A stretch of 22,249 bases of DNA, from assembly GCA_003693875.1 (NCBI GenBank), contig RFLO01000005.1, positions 1-22,249 of the forward strand. Reading direction: 5' to 3'. The translations under genes were made by a program, and so were the position numbers. A model generated the notes under the pieces. That model saw only the letters and a list, made by a program, of their open reading frames with translations. It made no database searches and had not been told where the DNA came from. This document shows, in pieces, positions 1-5,981 of the stretch. This DNA comes from Candidatus Pacearchaeota archaeon. GTDB lineage: Archaea > Nanobdellota > Nanobdellia > Pacearchaeales > GW2011-AR1. Every line of letters starts with the position of its first letter. Position 1 is the first letter of the stretch.

Positions 1-272
1 CCGATAAATTCGTCGATAATTTTTCCATCCTTAAACAATTTTACATTTGGTATTGACATAACTCCGTATTCTGCCGGCTTTTCCTGATTTTTTTCAACTG
101 AAATTTTTGCCAATACGAAGCGGTCATCAGTTTTAGCTATTTTTTCAAGAATAGGTCCAAGAATCCTGCAGGGCCCGCACCAACTTGCCCAAAAATCTAA
201 TAAAACTGGCTTTTCTTTTGATCTTTCAACAACTTCCCTTTCAAAGTTTTCGTCGGTAACTTCAATTTCCAT
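1..272 (-). CDS. Thioredoxin, C-terminus cut off by the window edge
   Basis: Translating the minus strand from the ATG at 272 gives about 90 residues of a thioredoxin fold: a short acidic N-terminus, a beta strand PVLLDFWAS, the redox motif WCGPC (residues about 32-36) and the cis-proline segment MSIPNVKLFKDG. The motif is the classic thioredoxin one, so the likely role is cytosolic dithiol/disulfide exchange. No signal peptide is seen, so it is not an obvious partner for the disulfide-rich exported proteins further on. The reading frame is open to base 1, and the missing part should be only the last strand and helix. An AT-rich TATA-like element at 291-302 lies about 25 nt upstream of the ATG, suggesting a leaderless mRNA. 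The family assignment is firm; the physiological partner is unknown. Confidence 0.95.
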   Translation of the reverse strand, partial: MEIEVTDENFEREVVERSKEKPVLLDFWASWCGPCRILGPILEKIAKTDDRFVLAKISVEKNQEKPAEYGVMSIPNVKLFKDGKIIDEFI

Positions 273-355
273 TCATCTTGAAAAAAGCATTATTTTTTAA
301 AACTTAGTAATCAGTGTTAACCAAATTATTTAAACACTTGTTTTCTTGAAGCTCT
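273..355. promoter_or_regulatory. Divergent promoter, thioredoxin / DUF2892 gene
   Basis: This 83-bp gap holds one TATA-like element per direction: TTTTAAAAAATA on the minus strand (302 to 291) and AATTATTTAAAC on the plus strand (about 324-335). Each is centred about 25-26 nt from its ATG, so both transcripts are predicted to start at or next to the start codon. Confidence 0.6.
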
Positions 356-538
356 ATGGAATGCAACGTCGGAAAAACAGAGCAGGTTGTCCGTGTTATC
401 ATTGCCCTTGTTGCGGCATGGCTCGGGTATAAGTACAGCGCGTGGTGGTATGTTCTAACAGCTGTCGGCATTTTGACTGCGGCGATGCGGTTTTGTCCGC
501 TAACACATCTTTTGGGTATAAACACGTGCAAAAATTAA
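356..538 (+). CDS. DUF2892 (YgaP-type) small membrane protein
   Basis: This 60-residue protein has the hallmarks of the DUF2892/YgaP transmembrane family: an N-terminal CNVGKTEQVVRVI segment, two closely spaced hydrophobic helices (about residues 12-24 and 29-44) with a Trp-rich turn between them, and the C-terminal signature CPLTHLLGINTCKN. Family members are small integral membrane proteins, in some bacteria fused to rhodanese domains; their biochemical role is not settled. The length is typical for the stand-alone form. A TATA element at about 324-335 supports a leaderless start at this ATG. The gene is divergent from the thioredoxin gene, so a thiol-related role is possible, but that is only inferred from position. 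Confidence 0.9.
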   Translation: MECNVGKTEQVVRVIIALVAAWLGYKYSAWWYVLTAVGILTAAMRFCPLTHLLGINTCKN

Positions 539-600
539 TTCAAGGCTAAGATGCCTGCTAAAAATTTCAATCTGAAGGAAGCTATTAGCCTAATAAAGAA

Positions 601-610
601 AAAAATATAA
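601..610 (+). promoter_or_regulatory. TATA box for the nuclease operon
   Basis: The sequence AAAAATATAA is centred about 26 nt upstream of the ATG at 633, the spacing expected for a leaderless archaeal transcript. Confidence 0.55.
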
Positions 611-632
611 GTTGTAGTTCTTTTTCTTTTTA

Positions 633-1112
633 ATGAGTTCAAAGTTTAAGGCTACATTTGATGATTCTGGCAACCTTGTACTTAAAGATAAATCTAAAAT
701 AAAGGAAGGCAGAAAAAGCCGTGGTGCAGGTGCAAGATTTGAAGCAAGAGTGCGCGCAGACTTAGAGAGTCGCGGATGGATAGTTGATAAGTGGTCCAAT
801 AATGTTGACTTAGAGAAAAACCAAATAGTCCCTGCTAAAAAAAAATTCAATCCATTTTCAAAGGTTATGAGTATCGGTACTGGTTTTCCAGACTTTGTTT
901 GCTTTCAAAAAAACGGAGACCGCTTTGATGTCATCGGCGTAGAGGTCAAAACTTCCGGAAGACTGAAGGGGGAGGAAAAAGAAAAATGTCGCTGGTATCT
1001 TAAAAATGAAATTTTTAGGGAGATTCTTATTGCGAAAAAATTAAAGGAAAAAAACAGAATTCGCATTGAATACATAAACTTTTTAGATATTCAAAAAGGT
1101 ATTAGAAAATGA
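633..1112 (+). CDS. PD-(D/E)XK nuclease-like protein
   Basis: This 159-residue protein carries a recognisable PD-(D/E)XK core. A first acidic residue (Glu37) sits in a GARFEARVRADLESRGW helix; then come GFPDF (Asp87) and GVEVK (Glu104-x-Lys106). This order resembles Holliday-junction resolvases and small restriction-type nucleases, but the FNPFSKVMSIGTGFPDF and EKEKCRWYL segments match a conserved archaeal family of unknown substrate rather than Hjc itself. The N-terminal 30 residues are basic and probably disordered. No export signal is present, so it should act in the cytoplasm on DNA or RNA. It begins a two-gene unit: its stop overlaps the next start by 4 bp (ATGA). The fold call is fairly sure; the substrate is not known. 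Confidence 0.75.
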   Translation: MSSKFKATFDDSGNLVLKDKSKIKEGRKSRGAGARFEARVRADLESRGWIVDKWSNNVDLEKNQIVPAKKKFNPFSKVMSIGTGFPDFVCFQKNGDRFDVIGVEVKTSGRLKGEEKEKCRWYLKNEIFREILIAKKLKEKNRIRIEYINFLDIQKGIRK

Positions 1113-1696
1113 GAGCTTTTGTCTTTTTTATTATCATTTCAATCGGTATTGCTTCAGCCTTTGAAATCTCCTGTCCAAACAAAGTATTCGTTGGGGAGGA
1201 ATTTAAATGTAAAATCAATCAAGTAGAACAGGAGCCTTTTGACTTGAAAATTGAAATAAAAAAAGAAAGCAAAAATATCGCAAAGGTTTTTGACTGGGGC
1301 AAAAATCAGTGGAGATCGTCTTACTATTACATAAAAAATTTTCAAGATTCAGGTAAGGATTATGTGCTTGTGATGGTTCTTGAAAAAGGGGAGTTTTTAG
1401 CCAAAGCAAAGTTTAGAATTGGCAAGAAAATTAAGGTCAATAATTTTAAAATTTCTGTTGAAGATAAGGACAATAATCAAAAAGAAAAAAATAAAGATTC
1501 GCGCTTGAAAAAAGATAAAACTTTTGAGCCGGCAGTGATTAGTATCTTGGAAAATAAAACCCTTGAAAAAATTGACCTTGGCGGAAAAAGTCCTGTTGTA
1601 GTCTACGAGTCAAAAAATTACCGAATGGCACGCTATTCTTTTTGGGCATTTATTCTCTTTTTGATTATTCTTGCACTTATTATTCGCAAAAGGTGA
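1109..1696 (+). CDS. Secreted single-pass surface protein, unknown function
   Basis: The product has 195 residues. It has an N-terminal signal peptide (about residues 1-17, MRAFVFFIIISIGIASA), an extracellular beta-rich stretch beginning EISCPNKVFVGEEFKCKI that looks like an Ig-like/CARDB-type domain with a likely Cys-Cys pair, a charged linker rich in Lys and Asn, and a C-terminal membrane helix (about residues 173-192) ending in RKR. This is the topology of an archaeal surface protein anchored near its C-terminus. The start ATG overlaps the stop of the nuclease gene by 4 bp, so the two are probably translationally coupled although one is cytoplasmic and the other exported. No named family is recognised; the Ig-like call rests on composition only. 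Confidence 0.75.
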   Translation: MRAFVFFIIISIGIASAFEISCPNKVFVGEEFKCKINQVEQEPFDLKIEIKKESKNIAKVFDWGKNQWRSSYYYIKNFQDSGKDYVLVMVLEKGEFLAKAKFRIGKKIKVNNFKISVEDKDNNQKEKNKDSRLKKDKTFEPAVISILENKTLEKIDLGGKSPVVVYESKNYRMARYSFWAFILFLIILALIIRKR

Positions 1697-1698
1697 AG

Positions 1699-1708
1699 TT
1701 TTAAAAAG
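1699..1708 (+). promoter_or_regulatory. TATA box for the gene at 1729
   Basis: TTTTAAAAAG is centred about 26 nt upstream of the ATG at 1729. It starts just after the stop codon of the previous gene and favours the ATG over the upstream TTG at 1714. Confidence 0.5.
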
Positions 1709-1728
1709 AGAATTTGATTTTAGTTTCG

Positions 1729-2217
1729 ATGATTCGAACAGTAATGATTGTTGAGATGGCGGGTGGTCCTCCAGAATATGTAAAAGAAATGCTTTCAAAG
1801 CACATTGGGCGTCTTGGTGGTTACCGCGAACTTGAAATTCAGGATACAAAGATAAGCGAGCCAAAACTTATAAGCAAAGAAAAAGAAATGTATACCTGCT
1901 TCGCTGAAGTTGAATTTAAATCGCGCGACTTAGCACAATTAATGGAGATTGTCTTTGAATTTATGCCTTCTTCTGTTGAGGTAATTGAGCCTGCAAAACT
2001 TACTCTTGACCCTCTGACAATGACCGAGTTTTTTAACAACCTTGCAGGAAGGCTCCACCGATACGATGAAATTGCAAAAGTTGCACATTTTAGGATTCGT
2101 CAACTGAGCAAACTTCTAAAAGAGGCAGAGGATGCCGGATTTCTTGAATTCAAACGCTCAGGTGGAAAAGTAAAGAAAAAAAAGAAGAAAAAATCCGCTA
2201 AGAAGAGTAAGGCTTAA
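1729..2217 (+). CDS. Conserved archaeal protein with polylysine tail, unknown function
   Basis: A 162-residue cytosolic protein. The N-terminal half (IVEMAGGPPEYVKEML ... FAEVEFKSRDLAQLMEIVFEFMPSSVEVIEP) looks like a small alpha/beta domain conserved in DPANN and other archaea. The second half is helical, with a heptad-like segment around LAGRLHRYDEIAKVAHFRIRQL, and it ends in a run of lysines (VKKKKKKKSAKKSKA) that could contact nucleic acid. I recognise the family as widespread but do not know a function. The start was moved from an upstream TTG (1714) to the ATG at 1729, because the TATA element at 1699-1708 fits a leaderless mRNA there. The 3' end overlaps the convergent gene by 20 bp. 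Confidence 0.75.
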   Translation: MIRTVMIVEMAGGPPEYVKEMLSKHIGRLGGYRELEIQDTKISEPKLISKEKEMYTCFAEVEFKSRDLAQLMEIVFEFMPSSVEVIEPAKLTLDPLTMTEFFNNLAGRLHRYDEIAKVAHFRIRQLSKLLKEAEDAGFLEFKRSGGKVKKKKKKKSAKKSKA

Positions 2218-3415
2218 CTGACTCTAACTTTTCTTCCGGCAACTTCTTGAGCTTTTTCTGTTTTTTATATGCCAGATAAGCCACAAACGCAAGAACGATT
2301 ATTATTAAAAGCCCAATAATCCACGAACTACTCCCGTGAGGCTCATTGAGCTTAACACACTGGGCAAAACAACAATACTTTTTATCAATTGTATACTCTG
2401 CTGTTCCATTACAAAAGAAACCACGAGAACATTCCTTTCCATTGAGCTCTTCGCAGGTTTTATCCGATATCCTAACTTTTGTTTTGTTTACGCCTTTCTC
2501 AACAACGAATATTTCAGTCGGAATTTCAAGAATGCCCTTCTTTTTCCCCTCAGTGTAATTTATAAAAATTGTTGAATTGAAAAATTTAGCCCTCTTAAAT
2601 CTTAACGTTAGGTTAATCTCAACAGTTGAATTTCCCTTGATTCTTTCAAGTCTTGGAAAAATTATTTGCGGCGGACTTTGTATTGAAGTGATATTTACTG
2701 ACGAGCCAATATTTCTTATCTTTATCTGAACGGTTTCATTTTTTCCCGCTGAAACTTTTGCTGTCAGAAAACCTTCAAAACGCAAAACAAATGATTTTCC
2801 GATTGGTTTTTCTTGCGACTCATTTATGGTTTCCGAAACAATGACCGGGATAACGAATTTTTTATAGGATTTTACCTCTACAAATTTCTTGTCTTTTATC
2901 TCTTCAAAATTTATGATTTTACTTTCCCCTTTCTTAAGTTTTATCTTTTCTCCGAGAACCTCCAATTCTAATTCAAAATCCCCCTTATTTTCAATGTGCA
3001 AATCCCGCCCTTTCTCAATAAAGCCTGGCAAGACTGAGAGAATTTTTGACCCTGAGGTGTTTGATTCATTTATTATTTTTTTGCGAATTTCTAAAACTTC
3101 TTCAAAATTTTTCTCTTTTATGGTTTCGTTCTCCTTGAAGACTATGTGAGATACCTTCATTGTAAAGTTTCCACTGATTGTTGGAACAATGTAAAAGTAG
3201 TAGGTTTTGTTTAATTCTTTTATTTCTATTTCAAAAGGCACCTTTCGTCTCCCACTGAAAAAAGCAAAATTGTCTTTAGTTATTTTTTCTACCAGATTTG
3301 TTGTCGTTATTTTTCCAAGAATAGTTTCTCCAGGTTGTGCTGAGTTTTCTATGGACATATTTGGCTCCGCAAAGGCTAATGGGACAAGTAGCACCAGAAC
3401 TATTAACCACCTCAT
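2198..3415 (-). CDS. Secreted, C-terminally anchored surface protein with Cys module
   Basis: The product has 405 residues. It has a signal peptide (MRWLIVLVLLVPLAFA), a long beta-rich ectodomain with many N-x-S/T sites, a cysteine module near residues 320-355 with spacing C-x7-C-x5-C-x12-CC-x3-C, and a C-terminal membrane helix (SSWIIGLLIIIVLAFVAYLAY) followed by a basic tail. The ectodomain looks like tandem Ig/CARDB-like domains, as judged from the alternating beta pattern and segments such as NETVQIKIRNIGSS. Starts at 3433 (TTG) and 3424 are possible, but the TATA element at 3444-3434 lies 25 nt from the ATG at 3415, which also gives the best signal peptide. The same cysteine module, with identical spacing, occurs in the next gene (3447-5276). 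Probable role: a cell-surface protein; ligand unknown. Confidence 0.75.
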   Translation of the reverse strand: MRWLIVLVLLVPLAFAEPNMSIENSAQPGETILGKITTTNLVEKITKDNFAFFSGRRKVPFEIEIKELNKTYYFYIVPTISGNFTMKVSHIVFKENETIKEKNFEEVLEIRKKIINESNTSGSKILSVLPGFIEKGRDLHIENKGDFELELEVLGEKIKLKKGESKIINFEEIKDKKFVEVKSYKKFVIPVIVSETINESQEKPIGKSFVLRFEGFLTAKVSAGKNETVQIKIRNIGSSVNITSIQSPPQIIFPRLERIKGNSTVEINLTLRFKRAKFFNSTIFINYTEGKKKGILEIPTEIFVVEKGVNKTKVRISDKTCEELNGKECSRGFFCNGTAEYTIDKKYCCFAQCVKLNEPHGSSSWIIGLLIIIVLAFVAYLAYKKQKKLKKLPEEKLESVKPYSS

Positions 3416-3433
3416 TGAAACCATAAGAAGCAC

Positions 3434-3444
3434 ATATTAATAAA
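3434..3444 (-). promoter_or_regulatory. TATA box for the gene starting at 3415
   Basis: On the minus strand TTTATTAATAT spans 3444 to 3434, with its centre 25 nt upstream of the ATG at 3415. It lies in the 31-bp gap after the 609-residue gene, so the second surface protein can be transcribed on its own. Confidence 0.55.
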
Positions 3445-3446
3445 GT

Positions 3447-5276
3447 TTATCTTGACATTTCCCTTAGTTTTCTGAAAGTGTCCGACATTTCCTTATCTTT
3501 TCCAGGTATTGGTCGTGGCGGAAGTGGACTCCTTGTTGGAGGCATTGGTGGTCTTGGCGGTCTCGGTGGTCTTGGTGGGCCTTCTCTTGGGGGTGCACCC
3601 GGCCTAAATCCGGCAGGACCTGACTGTCCTTTTGACTTTTCATATTTTCTCTTCATAATCCACATCTTCAATTTTTCCCGATAGATTATCCCCAGCACCA
3701 CCAATCCAATAAGAATTACCAAGACAATTATTATTCCTGTTGAACTTTTACCCCCGTTATTAGGCTTTACCGGACCTGAAGTCTTCTTGCAACAAACATC
3801 TCCTTCGTCACAAGCGTAACTTACCTTCCTTTCTGAAGATGAACAAGAAGTTTTACAAGAATAAGAAGAACCTTTTGATTCGCATTCGCTTTTTTCTTCC
3901 GTCTTCTCAACACAGGAGCTAAGGCAACATTTGGTTGTATCGGTGGTCTCTACTTCTTCGCCGCTGCATTTCTTTCCCAGGGGACATATCTTGCCTTTTT
4001 TCTGGGAGCAGGTTTTTTCTACTTTTTTCTTACAGCAGCTAAAGTAACTTGAATAGCCACAGTAATAATTTCTAAGGACATCAGTTCCTTCACAATCGGC
4101 TTTAGGAACACAAAAGAATCCTGCCTCCTTGCAATCAACTATTGAGCTTCCTTTTCTGTAAGTTCTTCCTGAAAGTGCCCAAAGGGCAATTGCAGTATCT
4201 CTGATCTTATCAGAACCCTCCGCCCAGCATCCAGAAGATTTCTGTAAAAAGAGTAAGTATGAGCGCGCTTTTTTTACTTTCTCTGATGAGGAAACTCTTG
4301 CTGAAGCAAGCAATGCAAGAGAAGTATCGTAGATTTTGTCGTAGTTTGAAGACTTTGCCTTCCAGTAGCCTGCAAGGTTTTGTTCTTCCATCAACTTATT
4401 TGCAAATTCTTCTTCTCCTGTTATCATCAGTATTAGGGCGTTTGGCAAAAAACCCTCGTTCTTTTTAGCGAGTGCTATAAGGTAGGGGATATAGGCATCA
4501 ATTGGATGTTTTGTTCTAAGTAGGGCTAAAGACGCCCAGGCAGTTGCCTCATAATCGCAGGGATCTCCGAAGCATTTGGATATAACTTTTAAGGTTGCGG
4601 AATCTCCAGCACTTTTTCTACTGGACAGGTCTTCTACAATGTGGATTACCGGAGAGCTATCGCTTTTGTAAAGGAGATTTGCGATAAAATTCTGGTCACA
4701 CGAAATCTCAAACTCCGTGCCATAACATGATGGGTCGATTCTCAACCAGAAACCTGATGATGATGGTTGAAGACAGCTTCCAACTCCAGAACTAACTTTT
4801 TTGTCCTTTCCAATTGAGACATCTCCGCTTGTCGAGCCATATTTTATTGTGCAGGTTACCTCTTCTGATGAATCCTGCTGAAGATACCATATCAAATCGC
4901 TGGGACTTTCTTCCTGTTTTAGAAGCCAATTCTCATAAGGTTTAGTGTCTCTTCCAACATGGTTTAGTGCAAGTATCGCAAGTGCTGTATCCCTTATATT
5001 CCCAAAGTTATCGTTTTCAGCGCGCGTTTCAAGTTCATCTATGCAGTCCTCAATTGTTTCTGTTCCAGGAGTTGCAAGAATCGTTAATGCAATTTCCTGA
5101 ACACTAAGTTTACTACAATCAAGAACAGCATCTTCAAGGCAGGTAAATCCCTTTTGTATCTTGTCCTTTGAAGTAGTTTTCGTATTTTGGGTTGAATTTG
5201 AGGAATTTGTCTGAGCGAGGGCAAGAGGAAACATTAAAGCTATTAAAGCCAATGCGGCAAGATACTTCCTTTCCAT
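3447..5276 (-). CDS. Surface protein: alpha/alpha-toroid domain, Cys modules, TM, polyproline tail
   Basis: A 609-residue protein. Residues 1-21 form a signal peptide. Residues about 45-370 carry repeats of the kind seen in terpenoid-cyclase/prenyltransferase and alpha-2-macroglobulin alpha/alpha toroids: DTALAILAL, ATAWASLALLRT, DTSLALLASA and DTAIALWAL. Three cysteine modules follow (about 380-510); the middle one has the spacing C-x7-C-x5-C-x12-CC-x3-C, identical to the neighbouring protein. A membrane helix (about 520-540, IIIVLVILIGLVVLGIIY) leads to a basic, very proline-rich cytoplasmic tail (PPRPPRPPRPPMPP) that ends in a short helix, DTFRKLREMSR. A toroid of this kind can bind lipids, peptides or proteins; no cyclase DxDD motif is evident, so enzymatic activity is doubtful. 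A TATA element at 5298-5305 lies 25 nt upstream of the ATG. Confidence 0.8.
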   Translation of the reverse strand: MERKYLAALALIALMFPLALAQTNSSNSTQNTKTTSKDKIQKGFTCLEDAVLDCSKLSVQEIALTILATPGTETIEDCIDELETRAENDNFGNIRDTALAILALNHVGRDTKPYENWLLKQEESPSDLIWYLQQDSSEEVTCTIKYGSTSGDVSIGKDKKVSSGVGSCLQPSSSGFWLRIDPSCYGTEFEISCDQNFIANLLYKSDSSPVIHIVEDLSSRKSAGDSATLKVISKCFGDPCDYEATAWASLALLRTKHPIDAYIPYLIALAKKNEGFLPNALILMITGEEEFANKLMEEQNLAGYWKAKSSNYDKIYDTSLALLASARVSSSEKVKKARSYLLFLQKSSGCWAEGSDKIRDTAIALWALSGRTYRKGSSIVDCKEAGFFCVPKADCEGTDVLRNYYCGYSSYFSCCKKKVEKTCSQKKGKICPLGKKCSGEEVETTDTTKCCLSSCVEKTEEKSECESKGSSYSCKTSCSSSERKVSYACDEGDVCCKKTSGPVKPNNGGKSSTGIIIVLVILIGLVVLGIIYREKLKMWIMKRKYEKSKGQSGPAGFRPGAPPREGPPRPPRPPRPPMPPTRSPLPPRPIPGKDKEMSDTFRKLREMSR

Positions 5277-5297
5277 TTCTTTACAAGGACTAATAGA

Positions 5298-5305
5298 TTT
5301 ATAAA
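5298..5305 (-). promoter_or_regulatory. TATA box for the toroid surface protein
   Basis: The palindromic TTTATAAA is centred 25 nt upstream of the ATG at 5276, so the transcript is predicted to be leaderless. Confidence 0.6.
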
Positions 5306-5319
5306 GGTTGTTGCTATAT

Positions 5320-5931
5320 CTAAAAAGGAAGGCTTAAGAAAAATGAATATCTTTGCTCTCCGCTGTCTTTTTCAAAAATAATCCCCAATTCCAGGTTGTC
5401 AGAGGACTTGCTTATTTTTAGCTTCTTTTTTCGCTTGCTAAAAGATATGTCAAAATGGGTTTTCATTTCAGGCAACAATAAGTCCAAAGGATATGATGCC
5501 GTTGAACCGATGCGGGTTCCAATTGAACGGATTGATTTGACAGCGGGATAATCCGAATTCCAGATAATTTTTCTTAAAACAAGTTTCCCAAGATCCTTTA
5601 AAGCCGAAAGGTTTACTTCTTCACTATGTTGTTCTTGCAAGCAGGGTTCTTCGTAATATTCTCTTAGTTGAAATCTTCTATAGCTTAATTTTTTAAAACT
5701 TTCAAGGGGAGAAAGGGATAGATTTTCCTCTCTTGGTTGTTCTGGAATTTTGATTGTTTTTATCTGTGGTTCATACTTCCTAAAAAAAGAATACTCTGGA
5801 AGGGGCGGGCAGGATTCTAAGAGGGAGACTGGAGCACGGGTATATGTTGGGTCCTCCTTTTTTTTTTTTTTTTAAAGTGGAAAAGCTACTGCAATAATTA
5901 AGGGGACAACATATCTTTTCAAGTCGTGCAT
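5320..5931 (-). pseudogene. Gene interrupted by in-frame TAA beside an A16 tract
   Basis: The ATG at 5931 sits 26 nt from a TATA-like AATTTAAAG (5953-5961). It opens a frame for MHDLKRYVVPLIIAVAFPL, which looks like a signal peptide or membrane anchor, and then meets TAA (5874-5872). The same frame continues after the stop for 183 codons: a Lys-rich start from the A16 tract, a Pro-rich segment, then LRKIIWNSDYPAVKSIRSIGTRIG and a basic beta-rich C-terminus ending at 5320. No in-frame ATG or GTG occurs after the stop; the first candidate start is a TTG at 5640, giving 106 residues. The picture fits a nonsense-inactivated exported protein, an assembly error at the homopolymer, or recoding. Changing the A-run length alone would not remove the TAA. 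No family is recognised. Confidence 0.55.
5858..5873. repeat. 16-nt T/A homopolymer inside the interrupted gene
   Basis: Sixteen consecutive T on the plus strand (A on the coding strand) lie directly after the signal-like N-terminus; the first two A residues form part of the in-frame TAA. Tracts of this length are prone to replication or transcription slippage and to sequencing error. Confidence 0.9.
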
Positions 5932-5981
5932 TCAATATCCTTAATTTTTGGCTTTAAATTTTTATTGTTTTTCAAAAATTT

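Noticed and set aside
551..610. Nineteen-codon ORF (MPAKNFNLKEAISLIKKKI) between the DUF2892 and nuclease genes
   Set aside because: No TATA element at the right distance and no Shine-Dalgarno; it ends inside the TATA box of the next gene. It may be a gene remnant, but chance is as likely.
2198..2217. Twenty-base tail-to-tail overlap of convergent genes as a regulatory antisense site
   Set aside because: Short convergent overlaps are common in compact archaeal genomes and nothing further marks this one.
3526..3597. GGT/GGC-type repeats on the plus strand as a satellite or glycine-rich gene
   Set aside because: These are the complement of proline codons in the polyproline tail of the minus-strand surface protein.
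5858..5873. T16 run as a transcription terminator on the plus strand
   Set aside because: There is no plus-strand gene upstream to terminate; it lies within a minus-strand coding frame, so its effect there matters more.
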